Source: Gonatopus flavifemur (lineage: Eukaryota; Arthropoda; Insecta; Hymenoptera; Dryinidae). From it: a DNA stretch of 64,000 bases. Positions 1-13,300 of this stretch are shown here, in pieces (positions within the stretch are counted from its first letter, which is position 1; each line of letters starts with the position of its first letter). A model generated the notes under the pieces. That model saw nothing but the letters and a program-made list of their open reading frames with translations. It did not search any database and was not told the origin of the DNA. Position numbers and translations under genes: made by a program. Where the stretch lies: NCBI GenBank assembly GCA_018340375.1, contig JAFFJZ010000003.1:7688001-7752000 (forward strand), in the 5' to 3' direction.

Positions 1-31
1 CAGAAGGAAGATAAACAATGTGAATATTTAA

Positions 32-499
32 ATGACTTCTAGTTATCAACCACCCACCTTTGAGGATAATCGTGAATTAACTTTAGAAGAAATACGAAAA
101 AGATATCAAGATACCGCTTTAGTTAATTTTAGAGTAATAATTATTCAATATTATACATAAAATTATAAAAAGTCCAGACTATTTTGCATGATACTTGATA
201 TTACTCCAAGCGGATATTATTTAGACCTCCCGAATTGACTGATTTCAAAACAAAATTCCAATTCTTATGAGAAAGTAACTTCAAAATTTTATTCACAGGA
301 ACAACAAAACAAGAAAGAAGTTGTTAATTACCTGAGTTTTGGCACTAGTCGCAGAACGATGGAATACAGTAATTTCGGTAATGATCCTGTTATCGTACGA
401 AAGCCCTTATCATCGATGATTATGAATAATAACAGAAATCTATCATCCAAAGTACTCAAGTTGTACCACAAGCCCAAAGAAGCCTGTATTATAGCTTAA
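32..499 (+). CDS. Small two-exon gene, 100 aa, unrecognised
   Basis: Exon 1 is 32-133 and exon 2 is 299-499, joined in phase 0 across a 165-bp intron (donor AGA|gtaata, acceptor attcacag|GAA). The predicted protein has 100 residues, starts MTSSYQPPTF, is rich in charged residues around 13-45 (EEIRKRYQDT) and ends KEACIIA. I see no signal peptide, membrane segment or known motif. The ATG at 32 follows directly after an in-frame TAA (29-31), so this start is reasonable unless the leader is spliced; an ATG-TGA minimal upstream ORF sits at 18-23. A poly(A) signal lies just after the stop. The gene converges on Atg5. It could also be the 3' end of a larger gene beginning left of the window. Codon flow and splice sites support a real gene; the function is unknown. 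Confidence 0.6.
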
Positions 500-1067
500 A
501 CTGAACTGAGAAAATAAAATTATTCCACTACCAACTCGGTACAAAATAATTTGATGAAAATTAAATTCCAAATTGAAAATTCAAAAAAAAAATCAAAGCG
601 GGTGATGAAAAGGTATTGATTCAACCATGAATTTTGCCTTTGCAATTACAATCCGTCTGAACTTTATACAGCGATTACATTATTTGATATTTGCACAAAT
701 ATTCGACGTAAAAATTTGACGTTTAGATATGTAAATGATAATAATAATTTATTGTTCATGAAACGATTAATTCTAAAGCTCAGCTTTGTACAAAGCGATG
801 CACCGATAATATCATTGAGTTTTCTGAAAACTCTTCGACTTAACAAGAATACAAAGAGATATTATTCTCACTCGCTCACATACTTTTACAAAAATGAGCG
901 ATTCTTGTGAATTATTATGATATAATAAATATTATACTTCAACAAAACAGTAGAAAAATAAACTGAAGGGCAATATACGATTCTTCTTCTCCGAAGAAAG
1001 CATATGGCAACATTAAAACAGTTGATATCATAAATTTGGAATTTGTCTGTGAAAATTGGATAATACG
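500..1067. other. Convergent intergenic spacer
   Basis: This is the 3'-to-3' space between the small + strand gene and Atg5. I see no coding signal; ORFs here are short and biased by AT content. On the - strand the nearest poly(A)-type hexamer after the Atg5 stop is at 748-753 (TTTATT on +), about 315 nt downstream, a plausible but unproven end of the Atg5 mRNA. Confidence 0.5.
513..518 (+). terminator. Poly(A) signal AATAAA of the small gene
   Basis: A canonical AATAAA lies 14 nt after the stop codon of the 32-499 gene, on the same strand. No other feature explains it, but the hexamer is frequent in AT-rich DNA. Confidence 0.45.
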
Positions 1068-2347
<1,280 letters not shown>

Positions 2348-3106
2348 AATTTACAAGATAAGATTTACATAAGAATTATTATTTATTTCTATCGCGGATT
2401 AATGATTCGTGAATGAATTCTGGAGGTTATGTTTATCACCTCTACAGGCTCAAACAGTGCAATAATAAAGAGACAAAGGAGAGGGAACTACATGTCACAA
2501 ATTGAAATGGAAACAGCCATACCATCTATCTGTGATATTATACATTATTTCAACTGCGCGATTCGAAGTGTAAAAATCTACTTCGTTGAAAAATAAATTC
2601 ATCTGAAGTTAACTTCCCTGAATAAATCCGTTCATCGAATCCCATTGAATTATGAGATTTAATCCAAACTTTGCAGCGACAAATAAGCAACTTCCAGAGA
2701 AAAATTTGCTGACACTAATGGTGACGCCTGACGCGAACACTGAAGTTGACGTTCTGATGTAAAAGACCCTTAATATTTGTTCGCTAATTATCTGATGTAG
2801 GAAAGAAATTCACTGATGCAATCGAGAAAAAAACTCAACTTCTGTTAAATATAAGACAATAAATAATGTACTCAATTAAAATTCAACAGCAGCAATCAAA
2901 ATGGAACAATCAAGTTGTATTCATCTCGAAGTTACCTTTACATTGAAATTTAGTTCCAGTGATACATCACAGATGGCACATGTATTGTAATATTTTCATG
3001 AATAATTATTTAAGCTTGGAAAATGATCTATAATATTCGCTACAATTTACATAGCATGAATTATACTTGATCCACGTGTTAAACGCTTTAATATACGTAG
3101 TTACTT

Positions 3107-3211
3107 TAGTAGAAATCATTCTAATGATAATTTTCGAGGTCTTATAAATCCCTCACAAGGTCCTGATGAGACTTCGCGAGGCCTAAAAAATGACTAGAAT
3201 GATTTCTACTA
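3107..3211. repeat. Foldback repeat, 17-bp perfect arms
   Basis: TAGTAGAAATCATTCTA at 3107-3123 returns as its exact reverse complement at 3195-3211, enclosing about 70 bp. This is the form of a short MITE or of a structured transcript. No gene overlaps it. Confidence 0.7.
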
Positions 3212-3460
3212 GGGATACTTCCCCTAGTGAATAATCTACGCTTGCGGAAGCAAGTATTGAGATAAATGGAACGTAAAAAAAGTGTAAATTTCCGCTTCTT
3301 TCACCCTTAGTTACTGTTTCAATTACCCTTCGATGCCGTTCGATGCGCTCTTTTTTCCTGAGGCCGCACGCGGAAAGACCAAGTTTATTAATAATAAACA
3401 GTTGACTTTTAATATTTAGAAAAATGACTGTCGATTTAGGAAAAAAGAGAAACGCTGACA

Positions 3461-3553
3461 AATATTCGTAGTGAAAATATCAAAGGTTGATATTTCTTAT
3501 TGTTATTTCTCACATTGAAACTATCAACTTATGGTGAATTCACTACGAATATT
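3461..3553. repeat. Foldback repeat, 14-bp perfect arms
   Basis: AATATTCGTAGTGA at 3461-3474 is mirrored as TCACTACGAATATT at 3540-3553. A weaker inner pairing (ATATCAA...TTGATAT) sits just inside the left arm. It lies 250 bp from the 3107-3211 foldback, but the arms differ, so this is a different element. Confidence 0.6.
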
Positions 3554-6233
3554 CTTCAATGATCCTGTTTTTCCTTGAATCAACAGTCATTTCTCTCATC
3601 ATTAATGAACTCTGTCTTTTCGTGCGGCAAATATTTTTCCTCTGAACGTTCTAAACACACTCATTACGTTATCGAAAGAAGATCGAAATAATCTCTAATG
3701 CGTCGATTTCAGAAATCTTCAAGATGTCATTCTTAAGAGCTTGATAACTTCAACAAAAGAACGAACATCCCGGCAGTTTTTTTTCTTATCGTCATAAGTA
3801 TGAATAACGGAGGAAAATCATTTCTCTCTAGTTTTTTTCTCCCTTGACAAATAATCCGATTAAACTGCGGAAAATTTAGAGAGTACGCATTCCAGTATGT
3901 TCTAGAGTTCAATGCTTAGTATCGAGTAAAATATTCTTGGGAAGTAATTTATCTGTAGCAGAGAAATTATGGGGGTCAAGTGAAGAGGGGACAAACTATC
4001 AACGAATAAAAAATTCGTGATAGTTTAAAGTTTGATCTACCACAACACAAGTAAATCATTGACGAATAATTTCCTCTTTTATTTGAGTCTGTACAATATA
4101 AATAAGAAATAAATTCAAATTCACAAGAATTTGTTACAGGATTCCCAAAAAATTCGTATATATCGATAGAAAGATTCATTTGATGTGATTTCCATTAATC
4201 GAAAACGAATCCCTCAGGTGGACAACGCGATAAATCCTTTCCCTACAACGTTAACGAACTCTCTTATCACAACCCAAGCAATTCGAGCAATAATTAAAAT
4301 TCTTGTAATGCTTATAGTCATTTCGATAACAATCTTTTTTCAAATTTATCTCCATGTTCTACAAGGCATTCCTTTTAGCAACCCTAATCATGCAATGGCA
4401 TCATCTACCAGACTGACAAGGGAAGATTTTTCATTTTCTTTTTCTAACACACACGCGTATAAAAAGAATTCATTTGGTGGTGTGACTTGCACTTCTCGAA
4501 CTGAAATCTGATTAAATCAGGTTGAAAGAAGTTTAATATCAGATCGAATTAAGAAAATGAAAAGGATGACCAGGATGATATGAGAATAAAAAATCGAATA
4601 GACCCTGATTTAATTCGTAACATGCAACGGTTCAAAATTGCGCCAGGTAGAATCGGATCAAATCGAAACTCACTTTTTGACTGTGGATGAGAAGGATTAG
4701 AGAAGAACGAGTATTCACTCGGCTTGCATCAACATATTTCTATTATGCTTTGACAACCATGATACTATGATCTGATTGCAACAGTAAACAGAACCAAAAA
4801 CTAATTTAATATATACCTCAACATGGATCTCACGTTTGCAGGTTCAATCGTTTTCGAAAGAACACGTGCTGGATGGATCAATTTTAGATCGAGTTTCAAT
4901 TGAATAACATCCAACGGACGTTCGATGAACTTTTAAATGTTCTTAGATTCATTTCAGGTTCAAGGACTAACGAATAAATATCTCACTGGAAACATTTCAT
5001 TCGTTCCCAAGAATACTGGGATATATTTAGAACATTCGAACAAATTCCGAATTTATTACATCGCGGAAGGTTGATTCGTTGATCAAAGGACATTTGAAAC
5101 CAAATATGAATCCAAGTCGAAATTGAAAGGGACAACAACGTGCTCTCCGAATTTCTTAGAGTGAAAGTTGGAGAGTGAATTCGATCACAGGGAAAATTAC
5201 ACTTCATAAAAATGAATATTCATTCCAAAGGGCAGAGCTCTCCAGCATTAAATTTTCACTCTGAAAAATTCAAAGAAGGAGTTTGATGGCACAATGTTGA
5301 TCCAGTTTTCATAGATTCCGAAATAGAAATTGGGTATATTTTTTATAAAAAACAATACATATGATATATTTGGAAACAAAACATAAGAAGCATGATTTAT
5401 ATAAACTACTGAAACAAAAGTTAATCCGAATAAAAATATTAGTATTTTACGAACACTTTTCTCAAGTTTGTTTGATTTGTCAAACAATCTTCAAATACAA
5501 AACGCATTTTTGAGGATCAAGTTAATTTGAGCATCGGAAAGACGGAATGAAATCATGAATCTAGGTTGAAAGTTGAATCAAATTCGAAGACACGTTGTGT
5601 GAGCGGATTTCTTGAATTTTAAATGAATTTCAGGTCTTTCTAGGATGGCACGAGCTGGAACCACCGCATATTGAACAAAAATCAGTGACTATGATCCAGC
5701 TAAATATTTGGTTGCTTGCTTTTGAATGAATAGACAAAACAATTTACCGGATCATCAAGAATAGTATTATTGCATAAGAATTATTTTGTTGGGAGGAGTA
5801 AATCATATGGATTAATTTTTTCAGGACTTATATTTGTATTATTTATCAATAGAATTCTGGAGCCCCTCACATGGAATGGAGGTAAACAAGATTGTTTGAG
5901 CAATAAAGTAATGAAGTGAAATTGTCGATTGGAAATCAAACCAAATTCTTAATAAGAGTTCTTAGAATTCATCAAATCTCCCCACGTCGCGTCCGTGAAT
6001 TTTATTCCACTCCAAATTTCCATACATCCATCATCATTTCATTCCGTTCCTCAAATACTTGGGCAATTTTTTCCAATCTTATTTCAGGCTCTTTCCCATT
6101 CCTACTCTCAAGTGGTGTGGGTGTTTAGAATTTCCCTCTTGAGATTTCGAGAGAGCTCTCGATAAGTTTCTGAATCCCTATATGCTAATTATACGGAGGA
6201 ATTCTCATTAAAAATTATAGTGGTACCAGCTCT

Positions 6234-6341
6234 GCTCGAATGAAAGAATTTTCAAAATTATATATAATTCATATAGAATTATATAGAAGCTATATTGAAT
6301 TGTACATGAATTATATATAACTTTGCAAATTTTTCCACTTG
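6234..6341. repeat. AT-rich dispersed repeat, inverted pair
   Basis: A core of the form GAAAGAATTTTCAAAATTAT runs into ATATATAATT and is mirrored at the right end (TTATATATAACTTTGCAAAT and then TTTTTCCACTT). The same core returns at 27453-27490, 28210-28260, 32091-32129, 45935-45977 and 55774-55815, so it is a dispersed family rather than chance AT richness. Confidence 0.55.
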
Positions 6342-7622
6342 TATGAAACACCTTGAATTCTTTTAATTCACAAATCCCCCTCACATCTAAATTACAATTA
6401 TCGTTATTTCATTTTCTTCTTTCATCGATGAGACAAGTTTTTCCATTCTCAAACTTAAGCTTGGTCTCCTGTCGATATCGATACGTGTCTATAAAAAAAA
6501 TTTACAAGGAAAAACGTGGATACGACGTTTTCGAAACGTTAGAAAAAAATGAAGCTCGACTTGTAAAAGTGTAATTGAAAAAAGTATAGGAAAAATGTAA
6601 GATTTAATAATATCAAGCGAACAAAGCAGCAAAAAGCTCTCACTAGTGAGCAACTTAAACCGAATCGAAAGTCTGAGAGCTTTTTTTTCATTTTCAATAA
6701 CACATCATGCATTTGATATCCGAATCCCAGCCATATAATATCATGCGAAATGAACATAAAGGCAATATATATTAAGGGTTCATGGTACAATGTCACATAG
6801 GCCAAAGTAATGTATCTTTCTGTATATCGCATATATCATACAAAGTGAAAGTGACAACGCTATGATATATGCGGTATCTTCACCGTGAACTTCTCACATG
6901 AACGTGTATTAAATGTCTTAATATATTACACATATTTATGTCATTTTCACAACTCTAATTCTAAATACTTGTTAATGCGTACATGCGGAAAGGCGCGAAC
7001 ATCTTCCTGCGTTTCCAATACTTCTCAATACTTCTATTACGAGTCTATTTACGTATTTCGAAGATTTATAGGCTCTCAAGTATTCAACGTGTGACAGTCA
7101 TATGAATTTAATCCCCGTAATATCCCATAAACACATACTATAACTTGATTCTCTTAAAATAAAATAGATCTATTACTATTGTGAGAAATTCCAACACCCT
7201 GATCTAAGTATTTATTTAAAGAATAAAAATATGTATCCAGATGACAATCAAAATCCCAATGATATCTACTACAGTGAACAACAGTTTGTGTGAAATATTT
7301 TGTATTCTTAAGCCTAAGGGAATACTAGCGCCGGGACGTTAGGCATCTCATATTGGCTTTCCATATATTTCTCGAGTCTCGTAGTAATTCGATGTCTCGA
7401 TCCATTTTGTTCAAAGATATTTCAATAAAATTTGAACAAAAATAACAAGGAGAGGAACTTGATTTAGGGTTGCACAAACATTTGGGTTGATTTCAACAAA
7501 AATCACAACGCTTATAAAAATAAAGTCTTCGATTGAATATTTGCTGTGAACTACTAAGAACTGATTTAAATCATGACTGACCTAATCAAAATTTCCGGAT
7601 TCATGCCACACAGAGAAAAAAG

Positions 7623-8198
7623 ATCATGGAATGATCACTAGAAAAGATAGTAAACGGGTGACAACTACGAATTTCTGTGCACAGTCGCTAAATTCGATAA
7701 ATTTATCTATTTAAAGTACTTGTACTTGAAAAGGTGTAGTTTTTCGTAATTTTGTATTTTTTACTTTTGGCGTAGATTGTTGTAAAAGGTAGTCATTTTC
7801 ATCCATTCTTAAAATTATAACTTGAAAAGGCATACATTGTTGTAATTATGTACTATTGCTTTGGACGTTTATTTACGTAATGAGTGATAGTTCTGAATAA
7901 TTGGAAGTATTCGAGCGTGGAAAGTTGTAGTTTTCTAACTAATATCGAAGCACCGTAATTTACTACCCCAATCTACAGATGTGTTCGAAACGGCGGATAT
8001 TTGTCGTAGGTTTTGGCGTAAAATGGTGTAGTTCTTGGCGTACTTTGGCGTAGATATATTTCCACGAGGGAGAGACGAGTAATGGTTCCCATTTGGTATA
8101 CTATATTGTATTTTACTCGTCTCTGTCAGCGACTGTGCACAGAAATTCGTAGTTGTCATCAGTTCACTATCTTTTCTAGTGATCATTCATTCCATGAT
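7623..8198. mobile_element. MITE-like element with ~67-bp terminal inverted repeats
   Basis: The left arm, 7623-7689, starts ATCATGGAATGATCACTAG and ends GTGCACAGTCGCT. The right arm, 8128-8198, is its reverse complement with only small differences (AGCGACTGTGCACAGAAATT ... CCATGAT). The 438-bp interior repeatedly uses GGCGTAG and TGTAGTTTT-type words and has no transposase. Size and arms suit a non-autonomous DNA transposon; the superfamily is not evident because no target-site duplication is clear. Confidence 0.8.
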
Positions 8199-9316
8199 TT
8201 GTTGTCACAACAGCGATATCCATTCTCGAGACATTGCAGAACATCCAGAAAAATTCATCTATATTTTTCAAACATTATTCATTCATTTCTACTCCGAGTC
8301 AGCAGTATCGAATTCACTGGCCCTGTAATAGTTATTTCAATTTGCCAGCACTCAGAACTACGACAACTGTACTACGCCAGTGTAATGCCAGACTTTAATT
8401 TCCATATGAGTAAATATCCAATGATATCCAATAAATATCCAGGTTCCTAATGAACTGATTATTGAATTATTGCATTTCTAATTGAAACCAGTTACACGAA
8501 TTACACACATTCACGATACGTAAGAATGAGACTAATTCCAGAAACTTGAAATTTTGTATTCCGTAGTTAAAAACTTGTTTGACTCTGAAGAATTTCACCA
8601 AAGTTATGTGGAGCATGTCAAGCCATCATCTTACAAAGCGAGGCACGAATAATTGATGAATACCAAGTGAAGACTATTCGTGAGTGATAGCGAAATTGAC
8701 TCACTTCAATTTCTTGACGTCATACAACCTTGAACTTCTCTTCAAAACAGAATTTTAAAAAATGTTCCGAATAATTCATCAAAATCCGAACGATTTCTGT
8801 CGCTTGGGAAAAATTTATTATATTAAAATTCATTTAACTTTCCTCACCTTCAGAGATAATATGATGAAATGGAAAAACTAGATCGCAGGAACAGTGTGTC
8901 CTAATACGAAACTATGCCTCTGTAGTTGCACAGGAAGAATTTTTTACTATCTACAGCTGTACTATATCGTTAATCCATTATTGTTGTGTTATCTGAGACG
9001 TGTTGGTATGTTGAAAACGTGTATTGTCTCTTTGATTATAATGAACTCTCATAAGTCATAAACGGTTCAAAAATAAAAATTTTTCAAGAGAACAACCATG
9101 TCAAATTTCGCGTTGTTGTTATAAGGTTGTTTATTTACACTCCGAGTTGGTTCGTTCTTTGTCATGAATAAGAATAAAACCTTGGTGCTCTGCTTGACAA
9201 TAGTTTGTCTAATTTGATCCTGAATCCTCCCGGAAAACTACTTTGAACAAACATATGACGTTCTCAAAACGTTGGGACACGTTTATAAATACCAGACAGA
9301 ACCGGACAACAAATTC

Positions 9317-9457
9317 AGGCTTTGAATGATCCTTTCCCAGGTAACCCAGGCAAAAACTGACAACCTTTCTATTCAATTTTGTCCAGAATTACCAAATTGG
9401 GTAAAAAGATTGTGATTTGTTGTGTAGGTTACCTAGGTAAGAGACCTTTCAAAGCCT
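9317..9457. mobile_element. Short MITE-like foldback, ~30-bp arms
   Basis: AGGCTTTGAA at 9317 followed by CCCAGGTAACCC is mirrored at the right by GGTTACCTAGG and TTCAAAGCCT ending at 9457. Total 141 bp, non-coding. It sits about 540 bp upstream of the phosphatase promoter candidate, so it could affect it; that is only a position-based thought. Confidence 0.6.
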
Positions 9458-9959
9458 GCCAACGATTCTCCGCCTGGTTCTGCTTGGCATTTTTAGCAAG
9501 GAATTCAGGAGATTCACAATCATATTTTGCATTTTCGTGTTACATATGGTTTTCCATTTCAAGGTTCTTACAATCATTTCAAACAATATCTCTCCTACGC
9601 GCATATGTAAGGTAACGTCATACATTTAGAACATGATCCTCCAGTCAACTCACTACTTAAACAAGTACACCTGAAATAATTGAACCAGATCTCACACCGT
9701 TGAATATTGTCAGTATACAAGTTAAACAATCACGTGTACCATAGAGTCGTTTTACCTCCAGCATACCTTCCTGAATCTTTTACCGCATTCTCCCACGTCC
9801 GAATGATTAACGATTAGTTACAAAATAATCCACATGAATAATCAGGGAAGGTTTTTCCTAATAATTCCAACATTACATGACCGAGTATCATCCGCGTGTT
9901 ATGTTTATTATTTGAGTTATCTCCCGATTGTACATGGCACGTGCGTCGAGCTCAAGTTG

Positions 9960-10020
9960 CGCGCATAAAACGGAGCGCAGCTTTTGCCGCGCAGTCGTCG
10001 TTCGAACGTCGAACGAGGCA
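9960..10020 (+). promoter_or_regulatory. Candidate core promoter of the phosphatase gene
   Basis: A G+C-rich patch stands out of AT-rich flanks. CATAAAA at 9964-9970 (TATA-like) lies about 29 nt before the A of GCAGTCGT (9991-9998), an initiator-like sequence, which is the spacing of a focused insect promoter. A second initiator-like TCAGTT lies at 10113-10118 without a TATA. The main ATG is about 310 nt downstream. Confidence 0.45.
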
Positions 10021-10143
10021 GGTCTTAACCTGATACATTAAAAAGGATTCTCCTCGTATATATTCACTACATAGACACACACACTCGGGGACAAAAGAGA
10101 TTCCCGGAGTAGTCAGTTAATATCGAATCGTCGATCGTGCAGG

Positions 10144-10200
10144 ATGGATTCTATGTCTTTTTTTAAACAAACTTTTCCTATACGTGTCTTATTGACTTAA
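10144..10200 (+). CDS. Upstream ORF in the phosphatase leader, 18 aa
   Basis: ATG at 10144 opens an 18-codon frame (MDSMSFFKQT...) ending at TAA 10198-10200, before the main ATG at 10306. If transcription starts near 9993 or 10114, this uORF is in the mature leader and could dampen translation of the main frame. Whether it is translated cannot be told from sequence. Confidence 0.4.
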   Translation: MDSMSFFKQTFPIRVLLT

Positions 10201-10305
10201 TCAAAAATAATTCATCAAACGCGTCGTTATTCAAATAACAATTAACAGTTCGAAACGATATAAATATCGATCTCAAGTGTTGCACCAATCGATAAGAATA
10301 CAAAA

Positions 10306-10369
10306 ATGGATCGGTCGTCGAAATTATTACTTCGTCAAATCATTATAGATTTTCTCTGCATTTTCGTAG
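10306..10369 (+). CDS. Phosphatase exon 1 (residues 1-21)
   Basis: Reads MDRSSKLLLRQIIIDFLCIF and V, the cytosolic N terminus and start of membrane segment 1. The donor is GTAG|gtgagt, phase 1. The first base of the next codon is completed by exon 2, which continues the same hydrophobic helix; this is the main support for joining two exons 23 kb apart. Confidence 0.85.
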
Positions 10370-13300
10370 GTGAGTAAATAATACACGTATTTTGAAAATT
10401 TCAATACCACCCTCCTATTGAAATCTATCTTATGGAATCTCAATGTTAAGCGACCACACGATTGGTCCCTACCATCGCCACCGTGTGTGTTTTCAACGAC
10501 CTGTCAAAGTGACAGTGCGTAACGGTGGCAACGGCGGTTAATTCTCTTTTGATCTTGGCTGCAACTTGACCTATCCTATCTCAACCGTGCACCACGCAGG
10601 TGTTTTAAACCGTTCTCCATACATCATCCATACGTATCTTCGAAAACGCATGGATCGTTCATTTTTTGAACTATTAGAATGGCGTTAAATATGCATCGAA
10701 AGATTGATATGACACAATTCCACGCGAAATTGATCTCTTCAATGACTGGAGGGTAACAATAACTCAATATTTATAACTGGGAATGTGTCAACAACCTTTC
10801 GCTCGATCGATTTATTATGAGAAGAAGCACCGTGACATAGTTTATATTGCAGACAAATGCAGTCTTCTTTCAATTCATCTCTCAATCGATTAAACGATGT
10901 TTTGTTTCCAATTATTCTTAAGCCTTACAAATCCCCTTCCTACAATTTCAAGTTGATTGAAAAATCATCATCTTTGATTTCCTTAACGCGACAACTATTT
11001 CCCGCTTATATGAAACGATCGATTCTAACACGATTATTTATCATTGAATGCAATTTTATGGATATCCAAACAACGTGAACACGATGTACCGAAGATTTCA
11101 AGTACATTCAACGCAATTTGAATGTATATAAAATATATAAAATATTGAATATTCTATATAAATATCCCTCGAAATACTCACTTTAACAGTCTCAGACATC
11201 GTTATGGGATAAAGTATGGAATAAAGTCGAGTGATGATAAAAGCCGGATTATAGGATTCGAAACGCAGGCGATTCTTAAAGAGTCAAGTGTTGGGTTATT
11301 TACTTTACATATTTGACATTCTGAAATATCCCACTGCAGTGTTCTCCTGACGGTAGTCCTGATAAACATCATTCAAGAAGATGTAGATTTATGCACGAAT
11401 GTGCAAGAAATTCAAATTTAATGGCACGACCACTGCCTGCAAATGAATAATCAAAGTGTTCAATGAATTTTCATCTCGTTCTAAATTATTGTCTATATAA
11501 ATTTGAAAGATGAAGAAAGAGAGAGAGAGAGAGAGACAATTATCAGAACCAATTTACAATCACAATAGTTTTGCACTTTCTTCAACTCACAATATCCAAG
11601 TGAATGGAATATACAACAATTTTCGTACCGCTTTGAATTCTATATAAATTGGATTTCTTTGATGCAATAATTCACACCCTGTTTAAAACTTCCGGATGAA
11701 TGGGACTTGGATTCCCACCAAGGACCCACCTTGTCCTTGCGGATCCTGCGTGGGACCCTTCAGAAGTTCGTTCGGGGTCGCTCAGGTTGCGACCGAGGAC
11801 CATTTGTGTTTCCGCTTGAACTCTAAAGTAACCCGACTGGTCCCAGATGGAAATCCGGAATTTTCAACAAGGCATTTATTCAGAACTCAACGTTTCTAAC
11901 CGACTGATGTAATTTACTCTATCAATTTCTAATCCAAAACGTGCTTTAATCAAATTAAAATAACTAACGGAAGTCACCCTTTTCTCACATTTTTCAATGA
12001 AATCAATCGAATGTTGATTACGAAACATATTTTTTGTTCTGCGTTTGGAATGTGGAACAGTTGAAAACGTTTGCGTTGCCGGGACCTAAATAGGTCAATA
12101 GGACAAGAACCTTCCTCATTTCCGCGGTGAAAACTATAACATTCGTCGCCAAATCGGGTAAATTAACCACAACCGTGGTTAAATTCACGCACGTTAATTA
12201 AGAGGAAATATTATTACTGACTTTGATGTGAGTTTAGCTACAGTTACAGTTGAATTCCTTCGCTTTGATATCACACGTTACAGGTGTTACGTTCTGTTCT
12301 CACTTTACTACAAGATAAGGAACTCGACGCACGCATCTGAAAAATATATAAAACGTATCTAAATGATCGTTTTAATCCTCACTTCCTTTATCGCAGCGCA
12401 TAAAGGTGGATTGCAAAATTTTTATTCCTCCTACTCTAAAGTAAATACGTTATCTATCAAGGCGTCATTCTTAACGGTTAATTAACATCATTTAGGACAG
12501 AAGACAAACGATTAGTTGAAACGGATGAATATTCAAATTATGATAAAGAAACGTATGAAAAACAGATGCAATTTGTAGCAGTACTTATGATTAGTAATGA
12601 TTGCTATTAAAATAACTGCATTTACCTGTCCTATTGAATCACCGCTGTGGCAGAACTCCTCGAAATCAATGACTGCCGAAGGAAGAGCTCACCAAAAGAA
12701 TATCAATTCAATCTACGTGTTTTTATTTCGTGAAAGAAATATTGGTTGCGTTGTATCAAGCTTCTGTGTCATCCTCTGAAGGGTCATAATCTATCATTTC
12801 GGAGTGGTATTTTGTTCTTTGAAGCTTGACGTGTCATGAGACTTCTTTGTTTTTAGAAAGAGGTTTTGTAGAAATTTCTCAGAATCCGGCTTATGCCATT
12901 TTCTGTATGTAGGCTAACAAACATACCGTGACGTAGTTAGCTTGGTTTAGGTGTTAATTCTTATGTATGTGCAAGTATAAATAGGTAGAGATTCTAATCT
13001 CTAATTGAGAAATTCAATTTTAATCTCCAACTCGAGCGTATCGTTGAACGTTTGAAAGTTGAGAATTCAAACAAAGACCCTCTGGCGGTATTTGAATATT
13101 TATAACCAAAGCTTTGCAATATTTCATCTAATTTGAAAAAGTTTTGTGTATTTCAATGTAAAATGCGAAAAATATAGAATTTATATATTTCTTTGAATTC
13201 GATAGAAAATTAATCAAGTTCGATACACGCACGTCGAATTGAGATATGAATTATTAATAATCTATTAAAGAAATATTCGTAATAAAAATCACTTGTGTTA

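Larger units (their letters stand above)
2348..9960. other. Intergenic region between Atg5 and the phosphatase gene
   Basis: About 7.6 kb with no convincing gene on either strand. The 5' leader and promoter of Atg5 must lie at its left edge, just above 2347, but I see no clear TATA box. It contains four foldback elements (3107-3211, 3461-3553, 7623-8198, 9317-9457), an AT-rich repeat at 6234-6341 and a fragment related to the 40.5-41 kb repeat near 8310-8390. ORFs up to 122 codons here, such as 8082-8450 (+), overlap these repeats and lack coding character. Confidence 0.55.

Noticed and set aside
4185..4511. 108-codon hydrophobic ORF
   Set aside because: Codon pattern is that of AT-rich noise, with no domain and no neighbouring splice or promoter signals.
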